Source: Synergistaceae bacterium
GTDB taxonomy: Bacteria; Synergistota; Synergistia; Synergistales; Aminobacteriaceae
Direction: 5' to 3'
DNA: 53,553 nucleotides
NCBI GenBank assembly: GCA_017439345.1
Contig: JAFSJJ010000026.1
Location: 1-53,553 of the forward strand
Shown here: one piece after another, positions 34,887 through 44,162 of the stretch
Position numbering within the stretch: the stretch's first letter is position 1
Layout: every line of letters begins with the position of its first letter
Translations under genes and position numbers: made by a program
The notes under the pieces: model-generated
Seen by the model: only the letters and a program-made list of their open reading frames with translations
Told to the model about the DNA's origin: nothing
Database searches by the model: none

Positions 34887-34957
34887 GGAATTATTAATCA
34901 CTGTGTTTATTTCACCGTGTTAGTGTTTAGAGAGAAGTCTGAAGGGAGGGAATTAAC

Positions 34958-35155
34958 ATGACTACCGTAACCCGTAAGGAAGGCGAATCGCTCGAAGATG
35001 CCTTAAGGCGTTTCAAGAGGGAAGTTGCCAGAGTCGGAACACTCAGAGAAGCACGCAGGCGGGAACATTATGAGAAGCCCAGCGATGCAAAGAAGATCAA
35101 GCGCGCCGAAGCAGCCCGCAAACGCAAATCAATGCGTCACAGGAATCCAGGCTAA
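34958..35155 (+). CDS. rpsU: 30S ribosomal protein S21
   Basis: The 65-residue basic protein reads [16 protein letters not shown] and ends in an Arg/Lys-rich helix, as S21 does. A strong GGAGGG ribosome site stands nine bases before the ATG. A terminator follows directly, yet yqeY, the usual rpsU neighbour, is still close downstream. Confidence 0.95.
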   Translation: MTTVTRKEGESLEDALRRFKREVARVGTLREARRREHYEKPSDAKKIKRAEAARKRKSMRHRNPG

Positions 35156-35173
35156 TTAAGAACTGAACTTTAC

Positions 35174-35203
35174 AGGGGGTCTGAAACACGGCTCCCTTTT
35201 TTA
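35174..35203 (+). terminator. Terminator after rpsU
   Basis: AGGGGGTC (35174-35181) pairs with GGCTCCCT (35190-35197) in eight pairs with two G-U, an eight-base loop and a run of T at 35197-35202. Confidence 0.88.
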
Positions 35204-35309
35204 TTTGCACTTGCACACATTCATAATTTATATTTTGTTATATACTAAACTTCATGGCATAATAATTACTCACAAAATTTTTTATTTTCACAGGAGGTAA
35301 GTTTTTATC

Positions 35310-36122
35310 ATGCCGGTAAAAAATTATTTCAAGCGTGTATTATTATTACTCGTTGTGATTGTTCTTGTCATGAGTGCAGATTACAGCGAGGCAGCATCTC
35401 GAAGACGCAGAAACCGCGCTCCCAGACATGAAGACAAAGTCGAGAGACTCACCCGTGAAGCTAACAGCGGCAACGTAGCCTCACAGTTTGAACTCGCCAG
35501 AATGTATTACACTGGTGACGGAGTCAGAACTAATTATCCCGAAGCCTTCAAATGGTACAGCAGGGCAGCTGATCACGGAGACGCAAACGCACAGTACAGA
35601 GTCGCAGAAATGTATTATTACGGACGCGGTGTCAAGCAGAGTTATTCTGAGTCAGCTCAATGGTTCAGAAAAGCCTGCATAACTTCTCATCACGATGACA
35701 GAACAAAAGGTTCAGCGTTCCAGAAAGCAAATGACTCTTACAGAGAAGGCAGATACAAGCTCGCAGCCGAACAGTTTCAAGCAGCCTGGAGTCGTCCTGT
35801 CGTAAAGCATCAGCCCAAGCCCGAACCCCCGAAGCCTGCTCCTAAACCAGCGCCGAAACCTGAACCCCCGAAGCCGGAGCCAAAGCCAACGCCTAAACCT
35901 GCTCCCAAAGTCGAACCCAAGCCGGAACTTAAACCAGAGCCTAAACCAGTTTCAAGACCAGAGCCGCCTAAGCATGAGCCTAAGCCTGTCCCAGAGCTAA
36001 AGACTGAGCCTGTAAGACCTGAACCCCCGAAACCTGCTCCCAAAGTTGAGCCTAAGCCGGAAGCTCCAAGACCTGAGAGACATGAAAGACATGAAAGACC
36101 TGAAGGGAGAAATGAGAACTAA
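35310..36122 (+). CDS. Sel1-repeat envelope protein with Pro/Lys-rich tail
   Basis: The 270-residue protein has a signal peptide (about 1-29, ending YSEAAS), two Sel1-type repeats (about 50-120; SQFELARMYYTGDGV and AQYRVAEMYYYGRGV) and then 110 residues of Pro, Lys and Glu (PKPEPPKPAPKP pattern). Such tails, as in TonB, span the periplasm or bind the wall. Function is unknown; Sel1 domains mediate protein contacts. Its stop overlaps the yqeY start by one base (TAATG). Confidence 0.75.
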   Translation: MPVKNYFKRVLLLLVVIVLVMSADYSEAASRRRRNRAPRHEDKVERLTREANSGNVASQFELARMYYTGDGVRTNYPEAFKWYSRAADHGDANAQYRVAEMYYYGRGVKQSYSESAQWFRKACITSHHDDRTKGSAFQKANDSYREGRYKLAAEQFQAAWSRPVVKHQPKPEPPKPAPKPAPKPEPPKPEPKPTPKPAPKVEPKPELKPEPKPVSRPEPPKHEPKPVPELKTEPVRPEPPKPAPKVEPKPEAPRPERHERHERPEGRNEN

Positions 36123-36574
36123 TGCCGTTAGTTCAAGATATAGCTCATGATTTGACCCAAGCAATGAAGGCGCGTGAAGAACCTAGACTCTCGACTCTGA
36201 GAATGCTCAAGTCAGAATTACAGAAATTACAGGCTGACAAAGGACGCGGAGTCGAAATCACTGACGATGACGTTCACGCAGTTATTAAACGCCTCATTAA
36301 ACAGAGAAAGGACGCTGCAGAACAGTACAAAGCAGGCGGTGCAGATGACAGGGCAGAGTCAGAACTCGCAGAGATAACTATTCTTGAGCCGTATTTACCC
36401 AAGCAGCTCGATGACTCTGAACTTGACAAGATAATTGCAGAGTCAGCAAGTGAGATTAATGCAAGCTCACCAAAAGATATGGGTAAGTTAATGAAAGCCG
36501 TTATGAAGAAGGCAGCAGGTTTCGCGGACGGTTCACGGGTTAAAGACAAGGTTAATGCGTTTCTCAATAAGTAA
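36122..36574 (+). CDS. YqeY/GatB-like domain protein
   Basis: The 150-residue protein begins LVQDIAHDLTQAMKARE and contains EITILEPYLPKQL, the signature of the YqeY family, related to the tail domain of GatB. Its role is unclear; it is often next to rpsU, as here with one gene between them. The start is coupled to the Sel1 gene. A terminator hairpin follows. Confidence 0.92.
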   Translation: MPLVQDIAHDLTQAMKAREEPRLSTLRMLKSELQKLQADKGRGVEITDDDVHAVIKRLIKQRKDAAEQYKAGGADDRAESELAEITILEPYLPKQLDDSELDKIIAESASEINASSPKDMGKLMKAVMKKAAGFADGSRVKDKVNAFLNK

Positions 36575-36596
36575 TAAGTAATATAAGTAAATTTCA

Positions 36597-36623
36597 AGCC
36601 GGGCCTCTTGACTTCTCCCGGCT
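36597..36623 (+). terminator. Terminator after yqeY
   Basis: AGCCGGG (36597-36603) pairs with CCCGGCT (36617-36623), seven perfect pairs with a 13-base loop. The following T-run is weak (gttgtatatt). The remaining 230 bases to the next gene are AT-rich and hold no further gene that I can see. Confidence 0.7.
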
Positions 36624-36853
36624 GTTGTATATTCTGAAAGGTAATTCCGAAAAGATATTGTTTACATGTTCATTACATAATTCGCAATATTTCTTTGACT
36701 GAGTTGATTTGAGCCGAAATTTTATACCCGCTTTTAAAATCTGTCAAATTTCCCGCATAAAAATACATAAATTCACCCTGAAAAAATTATAGATTCTGTG
36801 CTAATGATTCATGAATCATGATTTAAATTTAATTCAGAGAGGAATGAATCACT

Positions 36854-37675
36854 TTGACCCTTAACGCCCTTAACTTCCCTGCGATAGGTTTCGGAACTTA
36901 CAAGGCAGCCTCAAGCGAAGTAATCTCACGTGCAATAGAGGCAGGCTATAGATATTTCGATACAGCTTCTTTCTATGAGACTGAAAGATTTATAGCTCAA
37001 GCGATCTCTCAAAGCAGCATGAAACGCGAAGACTTTATTATCGCCTCAAAACTCTGGAAAGCTGACATGGGTTATAAACAGGCTCTCGAGGCATTCAATA
37101 AGACACTTGACAACTTGAATACTAATTATCTTGATGTCTATATGATTCACTGGCCAAGACCCGATTTAGAGCTTCAAGACTGGAAGGCATTAGACCTCGA
37201 AACATGGCAGGCTCTCGAGGAGTTATATTCTCAGGGGAAAATTAAGGCACTTGGACTCAGTAATTTTTTACCCTATCACGCTGAAAATATTATGACTCAC
37301 TGCAATATAAAGCCTTTGATCGCACAATTTGAATTTCACCCGGGATACACTCAAGCATTCGCGTTAAATTATTATCGTGAAAGAAATATTCTAGTTCAGG
37401 CATGGAGTCCTACAGGCCGGGGCAGAGTCTTTAATGACGAGTTAATTACAGAGCTTGCAGAGAAATATAATATAAGCCCTTCGCAATTATGTTTAGCGTT
37501 CTGTCTGAGTGAAAACGTTATGCCCATTCCCAAAGCATCGAGTCTTGAGCACATGAAGGCAAATCTTGAGAGCGTTAATATTGTTCTCGAACCTGAAGAC
37601 ATCTCCCGACTCGAGAACATGCCTCCTGCAGGCTGGAGCGGTGAACATCCTGACAGAGTCAGAATAAAAATTTAA
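36854..37675 (+). CDS. Aldo/keto reductase
   Basis: A 273-residue NAD(P)H-dependent reductase with the complete catalytic tetrad: Asp36 (RYFDTASF), Tyr41, Lys66 (ASKLW) and His99 (MIHWPRP). The cofactor-phosphate segment PIPKASSLEHMKANL is near the C-terminus. The start is TTG 36854, ten bases after GAGAGGA. It resembles 2,5-diketo-gluconate/glyoxal-type reductases, but the substrate is not readable. A membrane subunit gene follows after 25 bases. Confidence 0.92.
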   Translation: MTLNALNFPAIGFGTYKAASSEVISRAIEAGYRYFDTASFYETERFIAQAISQSSMKREDFIIASKLWKADMGYKQALEAFNKTLDNLNTNYLDVYMIHWPRPDLELQDWKALDLETWQALEELYSQGKIKALGLSNFLPYHAENIMTHCNIKPLIAQFEFHPGYTQAFALNYYRERNILVQAWSPTGRGRVFNDELITELAEKYNISPSQLCLAFCLSENVMPIPKASSLEHMKANLESVNIVLEPEDISRLENMPPAGWSGEHPDRVRIKI

Positions 37676-37700
37676 TATTTAATATGGAGCGTGTTATATC

Positions 37701-39173
37701 ATGAATGAAAAAATTTTGCTGCTTCCGATTATAATTCCTGCAATTGCTGCTGCGTTGATATTCACACTTAAATTCAAGTCCAGAACTTCACGGAATATCT
37801 TTATTGAATGCGCTGTACTTCTCAACACGTTAATAATATTGCTTCTGGTCATGTATCCGCCTGTGAATACTTTGACCCTGTTTAGACTTTCTGAACGTGC
37901 AGGGTTTGCCTTGAGACTTGATGGACTGGGAATGGTCTTCGCTGTATTAATTGCGTTATTGTGGCCCTTGACTAGCTTATATGCTTTCGAGTACATGAGC
38001 CATGAACACAGGGAGTCTACATTCTTCGGCTGGTTCGTTCTGACTTACGGAGTCGTTGCGGGTATAGCGTTATCTTCTGACTTGCTGACTCTATATTTAT
38101 TCTATGAAGTTATGACTCTGACTACTTTACCACTTGTGATGCACGAGATGGACGGCCGGGCGAGATATGCAGGACGCAAATATTTGATTTACTCGGTCGG
38201 CGGGGCTGCATGTGCGTTTATTGCGTTGACTTATGCGATGTCTCAAGGAGGAGGCGAATTTTTCAGACTCGGCGGAACGTTCGGGGTCTGGCCTAACAAA
38301 CCTGATAACATGCTTTTAACTGCGTGGTTCTTGGGATTCTTAGGCTTCGGAGTCAAGGCTGCTGTATTTCCGTTTCATGGCTGGCTGCCTTCTGCTTCAG
38401 TAGCTCCTACTCCTGTAACTGCTTTATTACATGCTGTAGCGGTCGTTAAAGCCGGGATATTTGCTATAATCAGATTAACATGGTACGTATTCGAGCCTGA
38501 GTCTTTAGCGGGGTCATGGGCACAGTGGGCAGCGTTTGCTCTTGCATGTATCACGATTGTATACGGTTCATCAATGGCACTTGCGACTCAACACTTGAAG
38601 AGGCGATTTGCTTACTCGACCATAAGCCAGCTTTCATATATATTAATCGGAGTATTATTATTAACACCTGAAGGCTTGACCGGAGCATTGACTCACATGG
38701 GGGGACATGCAGTCATGAAGATAAATTTATTTTTCTGTGCAGGTGCTATCTTGTGTCAGACTGATCGGGAATATTTATTTGACATGAGGGGAATCGGAGT
38801 CGGAATGCCTAAGACTTCGTTAGCGTTATTAATATCCGGGCTTGCGTTATGCGGACTGCCTCCTTCAGCGGGCTTCATGGGGAAATGGCAGCTCGGGACA
38901 GCTTCGGCAGCAAGTTCAAATCTCGGCCACGCAGGAATAGCAATGTTGATGATCTCGGCAGTTTTGACTGTGTTATATATCTTCTCGATATTCAGTATAT
39001 TTATCATGCCGGGCAAAAATTTCGATTTCAAGACAGCTAATCAGGGCGTTAGAGATCCCGGCGTTCAAATGCTTGCACCGTTGGGAGTTCTTGCTCTGGG
39101 AGCGTTTCTCTATGGCTTATATTCAGAACCGTTGATTAATTTCTTTACGAGAATTGCTCAAGGGGTGCTATAA
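37701..39173 (+). CDS. Proton-translocating membrane subunit (NuoL/M/N, MrpD-like), solitary
   Basis: The 490-residue protein has about 14 helices and the proton-channel family core: Glu136 (LFYEVMTL), Lys219 (GFGVKAAVFPFHGWLP), Lys250 (AVAVVKAGIF) and HAVMKINLFF further on. It belongs with antiporter-like subunits of complex I, Mrp antiporters and membrane hydrogenases. The other subunits are absent on both sides, where an aldo/keto reductase and a tRNA lie. It could serve a complex encoded elsewhere. Confidence 0.85.
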   Translation: MNEKILLLPIIIPAIAAALIFTLKFKSRTSRNIFIECAVLLNTLIILLLVMYPPVNTLTLFRLSERAGFALRLDGLGMVFAVLIALLWPLTSLYAFEYMSHEHRESTFFGWFVLTYGVVAGIALSSDLLTLYLFYEVMTLTTLPLVMHEMDGRARYAGRKYLIYSVGGAACAFIALTYAMSQGGGEFFRLGGTFGVWPNKPDNMLLTAWFLGFLGFGVKAAVFPFHGWLPSASVAPTPVTALLHAVAVVKAGIFAIIRLTWYVFEPESLAGSWAQWAAFALACITIVYGSSMALATQHLKRRFAYSTISQLSYILIGVLLLTPEGLTGALTHMGGHAVMKINLFFCAGAILCQTDREYLFDMRGIGVGMPKTSLALLISGLALCGLPPSAGFMGKWQLGTASAASSNLGHAGIAMLMISAVLTVLYIFSIFSIFIMPGKNFDFKTANQGVRDPGVQMLAPLGVLALGAFLYGLYSEPLINFFTRIAQGVL

Positions 39174-39186
39174 TTTGCGGGTTGAT

Positions 39187-39259
<73 letters not shown>

Positions 39260-39311
39260 CTGCGTTACCTTTCACACAAATATAATTCACACAGGAGGAA
39301 AATTTAATATT

Positions 39312-40286
39312 ATGGACGGAAGTATTTATTTACCCTATGAGAAGCGTTCAGGCAATGAGTCAATCGTATATTTCACCCGCGATTTATCATCTGAAGGACT
39401 GCGGAAAATCTATTCACGAGTCAACCAGCACATGACAGGCAAAGTTGCAGTCAAGTTACACACTGGAGAACCTCACGGCCCTAATATTATCCCAAGAACA
39501 TGGGTGAAAGATTTGCTTGCTCAGGAACTTCCGGGAGCTAATATAGTCGAGACAAATTCATATTATGAAGGCGCACGCTACACAACTGAACAGCACAGAG
39601 AGACTCTGAAAATCAACGGCTGGGACTTCGCTCACGTTGACATAATGGACGACATGGGAACTGCTTTATTACCGGTTAAGGGCGGCAAATGGTTTCATGA
39701 TATGTCAGTAGGAGTAAGTCTTCTCAATTATGACTCGTTATTAGCATTGACTCACTTTAAAGGCCACGTTCAAGGAGGCTTCGGAGGCTCGAATAAAAAT
39801 ATCGGCATAGGCTGTGCTGATGGAAGAATCGGCAAGGCATGGATTCACACTACACCGGGTCAGCCTAATCAATGGGACATAGCAAAAGAAGAGTTCATGG
39901 AAAGAATCAGCGAGTCAACTAAAGCAACTATTAACTATTTCGGTAAGCATGTAGCTTATATAAACGTTATGCGCAATATGTCGGTTTCCTGCGACTGTGA
40001 AGGCGTTGAAGCTGAACCCGTCGTAACTCCTAATGTAGGCATTCTCGCTTCACTTGATATTCTTGCAGTTGATCAGGCATGTATTGATTTAGTTTACGCT
40101 ATGCCCAATAACTTTAATGCTGCCCTAATAGAAAGAATAGAGTCCCGTCACGGTCTGCGTCAATTAACTTACATGAAAGAACTTGGCATGGGAAATGATA
40201 AATATGTGTTAATCGACATTGATAATAATGACTCGAGAATTTCTCAGGCTGAAGCAGTCAAAGATGTAAAGCCTTTCGAGGGTTAA
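39312..40286 (+). CDS. DUF362 domain protein
   Basis: The 324-residue protein has the DUF362 layout: VAVKLHTGEPHGPNIIP near 45, a central VSLLNYDSLLALTHFKGHVQGGFGG and the closing YVLIDIDN. Such proteins often carry an iron-sulphur module; here no clear ferredoxin Cys cluster is seen, only single Cys residues and CDC. Function unknown. ATG 39312 is chosen behind AGGAGG; a longer frame starting inside the tRNA at 39213 is not credible. The next gene follows after six bases. Confidence 0.82.
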   Translation: MDGSIYLPYEKRSGNESIVYFTRDLSSEGLRKIYSRVNQHMTGKVAVKLHTGEPHGPNIIPRTWVKDLLAQELPGANIVETNSYYEGARYTTEQHRETLKINGWDFAHVDIMDDMGTALLPVKGGKWFHDMSVGVSLLNYDSLLALTHFKGHVQGGFGGSNKNIGIGCADGRIGKAWIHTTPGQPNQWDIAKEEFMERISESTKATINYFGKHVAYINVMRNMSVSCDCEGVEAEPVVTPNVGILASLDILAVDQACIDLVYAMPNNFNAALIERIESRHGLRQLTYMKELGMGNDKYVLIDIDNNDSRISQAEAVKDVKPFEG

Positions 40287-40292
40287 ATAATC

Positions 40293-41111
40293 ATGTTAGG
40301 TGCAATAATAGGCGATATAGCAGGCAGTTACTTCGAGTTCGACAGACACAGGAAGCTTGCACACTCTAAGCAATTCGAGCTTATATATCCGCAGTCAGAA
40401 TTTACTGATGATACAGTTTTGACTCTTGCAATAGCCAATGCAATTATTAACGCAATACCAGTGAAGGGGACTCCTGTAAGTGAAGAGAAATTTGAGTCTA
40501 GCGTAATAAAATCCATGAGAGAATTTGCTGCTAAATATCCTAATGCTGGTTACGGTTCGAGATTCATTTACTGGCTCATGAAAGGGACTCCCCAGCCTTA
40601 TGAAAGTTTCGGCAACGGTTCAGCAATGAGAGTTTCACCGGTGGCGTGGGCATTTGATACTCTCGAAGAGGTCGAAAAATTTGCGGAGATCAGCGCACGT
40701 GTCTCACATAATCACCCTGAAGGCATAAAAGGGGCTCAAGCAACAGCAGGGGCGATATTTCTTGCTCGAACAGGACATAAGAAAGACGAGATCAAGAATT
40801 ATATTATTACTCGATATAATTATGACTTGTCCCGGACTCTTGACGAGATAAGACCCAAATACAGGCACGTTGAGACATGTCAAGAGACTGTTCCGGAAGC
40901 TATAACGGCATTTCTTGAGGGCTCGAGCTTCGAAGGTGTTATGAGAGATGCTATTTCACTCAGCGGGGACTCTGACACACTGACTGCTATAGCGTGTTCG
41001 ATTGCTGAGGGCTTTTACGGGATTCCTGATGAGATTTGCGACTTATTTCTGCCTAAACTTGATGATTATTTAACTGATGCGTTACTGCGCTGGGAGTTAT
41101 GGAGGGCGTAA
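40293..41111 (+). CDS. ADP-ribosylglycohydrolase family protein
   Basis: A 272-residue helical enzyme with two signature blocks: MLGAIIGDIAGS with FTDDTVLT (residues 37-44) and SGDSDTLTAIACSIAEGFYG near the C-terminus. These Asp/Thr residues bind two magnesium ions. It removes ADP-ribose from proteins or small molecules; the substrate is unknown. It is probably co-transcribed with the DUF362 gene. Confidence 0.93.
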   Translation: MLGAIIGDIAGSYFEFDRHRKLAHSKQFELIYPQSEFTDDTVLTLAIANAIINAIPVKGTPVSEEKFESSVIKSMREFAAKYPNAGYGSRFIYWLMKGTPQPYESFGNGSAMRVSPVAWAFDTLEEVEKFAEISARVSHNHPEGIKGAQATAGAIFLARTGHKKDEIKNYIITRYNYDLSRTLDEIRPKYRHVETCQETVPEAITAFLEGSSFEGVMRDAISLSGDSDTLTAIACSIAEGFYGIPDEICDLFLPKLDDYLTDALLRWELWRA

Positions 41112-41128
41112 AATTTTTTTTTTAAAAG

Positions 41129-41153
41129 AAGGGAGACTCACACAGCCTCCCTT
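41129..41153. terminator. Bidirectional terminator between convergent genes
   Basis: AAGGGAG (41129-41135) pairs with CTCCCTT (41147-41153), with an 11-base loop. A long T-run lies on the left and TTATTATT on the right. It serves the ADP-ribosylglycohydrolase gene and the channel gene coming from the other side. Confidence 0.8.
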
Positions 41154-41161
41154 TATTATTA

Positions 41162-42235
41162 TTAATTAATATAATTATCTTTCACGATGCATACTACTTT
41201 CATTGGCAGAGTTGCAATCGTATCTAATGACGGATTAACTATAGAATTCCATTCAGAGACGGGAACTTCAGGGCCTTCAGGAGGAGTCAATATTCCAATT
41301 GGGAGGGCATCATGTTTCTTGAAATAATCAAAGAGTTCTTGAATCTTCCTGCCTGCAAATTCTTTCGGAGCGTCAAACGAAGCAAAGCTGTGTCCCTGAT
41401 CAGAAGTCGATAATATATCCCGGATAAATGCCGAAATGCCTTCATTGTGAGTACACATCGCCGTTATATCTGCAATCAAGCTGTCAGTGTACAAAATATC
41501 ATCGACATGGGCGTAACGCGCGTATCTCTCGTTTTGAGGATCATGAAGCTCTATAACCGTATACACATCCGGAGCAATTGACTCAAGAGCTAAGCCCGTC
41601 AATATAGTATGCGAGTCATCATTTCCGAAAACAGGATCACCAAGAATAATAGCCCCCTGAGCGTTCTCAACTCCGCCCTTTCTCAGAGCCTCATGTTCTG
41701 AAGGATTGCCCTGAACAAAGAATACTTCTGAATTTAAATCTTTTGGTCTCTCACTGGCTATCACTGCGACATCACGGCCTGCAGCCAGCAATTCTTTCAC
41801 CAGATAAGGCCCGCGGCCGTTCCAGCCGCAAAGAAGAACATGGCCTTCATATTTGCATGTACTTATTCCCATCATCTCCCCTAATAATGCTTTTATCCTG
41901 CTGTTTATGAGCCTCTGTAAGACTTCAGCAAAGACTACACCGAACAGCGCAACGCCGAAAATAGACAGCAGAAATACTATAATCCTTCCGCTGAAAGTTC
42001 CCGGACGTGTAGCGAACTCACCTTGACCAATTAACGTGAACAGGACGCTCCAGACTGCCTCCCAGTAAGAGCCTTTGAAATCATATTCCTGCCACCATAC
42101 GAAAAAGGCACACGAGAATAAAAGCAAAAGCAATAAAGCTAATGCCCCTGAAAGTTTGTGCCTGAGCTTTAATTTCCTAGAGAGATTTACACCTCGTTCT
42201 GCGTTCTTAACTGTCTTAGTAAATTTATTTGCCAT
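41162..42235 (-). CDS. Two-helix ion channel with RCK (TrkA-N) domain and altered filter
   Basis: The 357-residue protein resembles RCK-gated potassium channels: a basic N-terminus, helix at about 30-48, pore loop, helix at about 84-106, then a Rossmann domain (HVLLCGWNGRGPYLVKEL near 132-149) and a C-terminal part. The selectivity filter, normally TVGYGD, reads TLIGQGE (67-73), so the Tyr and Asp are replaced by Gln and Glu. Ion choice is therefore uncertain. It starts nine bases after rpoD and is likely co-transcribed. Confidence 0.82.
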   Translation of the reverse strand: MANKFTKTVKNAERGVNLSRKLKLRHKLSGALALLLLLLFSCAFFVWWQEYDFKGSYWEAVWSVLFTLIGQGEFATRPGTFSGRIIVFLLSIFGVALFGVVFAEVLQRLINSRIKALLGEMMGISTCKYEGHVLLCGWNGRGPYLVKELLAAGRDVAVIASERPKDLNSEVFFVQGNPSEHEALRKGGVENAQGAIILGDPVFGNDDSHTILTGLALESIAPDVYTVIELHDPQNERYARYAHVDDILYTDSLIADITAMCTHNEGISAFIRDILSTSDQGHSFASFDAPKEFAGRKIQELFDYFKKHDALPIGILTPPEGPEVPVSEWNSIVNPSLDTIATLPMKVVCIVKDNYIN

Positions 42236-42244
42236 GATAGTTTA

Positions 42245-43405
42245 TTAGTCCAGAAAATCTTTTAATTTCTTGCTGGGCTGACGTAATTTCCTGAGTGCCT
42301 TTGCTTCTATCTGCCTTATCCTTTCGCGGGTTACGTTGAATTTCTTGCCGACTTCCTCAAGAGTGTACGAATGCCCGTCCTCGAGCCCAAATCTGAAATG
42401 CAAAACTTCGCGTTCTCTGTCTGAAAGCGTGCTTAACATCTCTTCAATCTGTTCATGTAACAAATGTCCTGCTGCTGCTTCGTCGGGGCTTGGCAAATCG
42501 TGATCTTCTATAAAGTCCCCTAACTGCGAGTCCTCTTCTTCTCCAATCGGGGTCTCAAGTGATACGGGTAACTGCGAAATTCTGCGAATCTCCTCGACTC
42601 GTGAAGGCTCTATGTTCATTCGTTTGGCTATTTCCTCGTCAGAAGGCTCGCGTCCCAATTCCTGAACGAGTAAACGCGATATTCTCACCATTTTATTAAT
42701 CGTCTCGACCATATGAACCGGGACTCTTATAGTCCTGGCCTGGTCTGCTATAGCTCGAGTAATTGCCTGGCGAATCCACCATGTAGCATACGTGCTGAAC
42801 TTGAAGCCCCTTCTGTAATCAAATTTTTCGACTGCACGGATTAAGCCCAAATTGCCCTCCTGAATCAAATCAAGAAAAAGCATTCCCCGGCCGATATATT
42901 TTTTCGCAATACTTACGACTAATCTTAAATTTGCATCTATTAATCTCTGTTTCGCTGCAACGTCCCCTTTCTCCATTCGCTGGGCAAGTTCTACTTCTTC
43001 AGCTGCCGTTAATAATGAGACTTTACCGATCTCACGCAAATACATTCTTACGGGATCAGTCAACGGAATGTCATCGAGTTTGCCTATTTCGCTTTCAATT
43101 GCAGGGATAAACTCTTCACGCGCTTCTTGATTTGAAGGTATTTTGCTCAGTGCGGACTGATCTACTACATCAATTCCCATCTCCTGAAGGTTAGTCAGAA
43201 TGCTGTCAAGGGTATCTGCATCCCATGTTTCAACAGGAATATGACGCTCTATGTCATTATGAGTAACGTAGCCCCGTGAATGCCCCTCGCCTATAAGGTC
43301 ATCGACTCCGCCTGAACCCTTGCCGCCGTCTAAATCATCAGCTGATGAATCAAGATCGTCAAAATCTTCGTTTTCATTCATTTCTAAATCTTTATCGTCT
43401 GCCAA
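42245..43405 (-). CDS. rpoD: Primary RNA polymerase sigma factor RpoD (sigma-70)
   Basis: The 386 residues include region 1.2 ([21 protein letters not shown]), region 2 ([34 protein letters not shown]), region 3 and the region 4 helix-turn-helix ([20 protein letters not shown]). The acidic N-terminal extension is short and region 1.1 is only partial. Upstream is an unknown gene and cheV rather than the usual dnaG. Confidence 0.98.
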   Translation of the reverse strand: MADDKDLEMNENEDFDDLDSSADDLDGGKGSGGVDDLIGEGHSRGYVTHNDIERHIPVETWDADTLDSILTNLQEMGIDVVDQSALSKIPSNQEAREEFIPAIESEIGKLDDIPLTDPVRMYLREIGKVSLLTAAEEVELAQRMEKGDVAAKQRLIDANLRLVVSIAKKYIGRGMLFLDLIQEGNLGLIRAVEKFDYRRGFKFSTYATWWIRQAITRAIADQARTIRVPVHMVETINKMVRISRLLVQELGREPSDEEIAKRMNIEPSRVEEIRRISQLPVSLETPIGEEEDSQLGDFIEDHDLPSPDEAAAGHLLHEQIEEMLSTLSDREREVLHFRFGLEDGHSYTLEEVGKKFNVTRERIRQIEAKALRKLRQPSKKLKDFLD

Positions 43406-43465
43406 AGTTATTCAACACTCCTTTTATATTTATATTATCTTACATTATTATTCTCACTTTTTTTG

Positions 43466-44161
43466 CTATTTCATTTCCAACATGCTCACGGCAGCTCCCA
43501 TGAAGGGCGGAAAATCTACATCTGATGAGTCACCTACGATTTCTTTAGTGCCTTCAAGCTCGAACTCTGCAAGAAGCTGACTGACTCTTAAATCTATAGG
43601 ATTATCGTGTTCCCATTGAATAAAGAATCTCTCATAACCGAATTTTTCAGCATAGTAGGCAGCATTATCACCGGTCTTGAAAAATTTCTTAGAGTCGCTC
43701 AATACACCTGCAAGACCCTTGAGATACTCTGTGCAGTCATAGAAAGGCTCGTTGCTCGCTATAGCTATGACTTTTGCTGTTCCGTGAAAGACTCCCCGAC
43801 TCCAGAGCGAACATGAAGTTATGCCGGGAAAGAGTCCATGTGCTGACTCAAGCAGGCCAAGTGAGGCAATTATTGAACGTTCCATATAATCAGAGTAACC
43901 CAGAATCATCAAGAAGCCAAGATTCATTAAAGTATCAGGACCGTACTTAAAGAAATTCTCACGGGGAAGATTACCTACGCACCCGGTCTGAGGCGAGGCC
44001 ATGAAAAAAAATTCGCTGCCCAAGTCAAGACATGAAGAAGCTATCTGCTTTAACGTTGAGTCATAGAATCTATTTACTGATACAGGCTGATAATCTTTCC
44101 CAAACGGAAACCAAGGCGATATTTCTACATATAATTCGGACTTCCAAAAGGGCATATACAT
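43466..44161 (-). CDS. Conserved-looking hypothetical protein coupled to cheV
   Basis: I do not recognise this 231-residue protein. It is soluble, rich in aromatic residues and without signal peptide or membrane helix. Features include FFMASPQTGCVGNLPREN near 51, SLWSRGVFHGTAKVIAIAS near 118 and a Gly/Ser-Asp-rich end (IVGDSSDVDFPPFMGAAVS). Codon use and GAGTC content look like the core genes, so it is not obviously acquired. The start is one base after the cheV stop, indicating a coupled role, possibly in chemotaxis; this is inference. Confidence 0.75.
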   Translation of the reverse strand: MYMPFWKSELYVEISPWFPFGKDYQPVSVNRFYDSTLKQIASSCLDLGSEFFFMASPQTGCVGNLPRENFFKYGPDTLMNLGFLMILGYSDYMERSIIASLGLLESAHGLFPGITSCSLWSRGVFHGTAKVIAIASNEPFYDCTEYLKGLAGVLSDSKKFFKTGDNAAYYAEKFGYERFFIQWEHDNPIDLRVSQLLAEFELEGTKEIVGDSSDVDFPPFMGAAVSMLEMK

Positions 44162-44162
44162 A

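Noticed and set aside
35810-36043. Gly-rich minus-strand ORF
   Set aside because: It is the antisense of the Pro/Lys repeat in the Sel1 protein.
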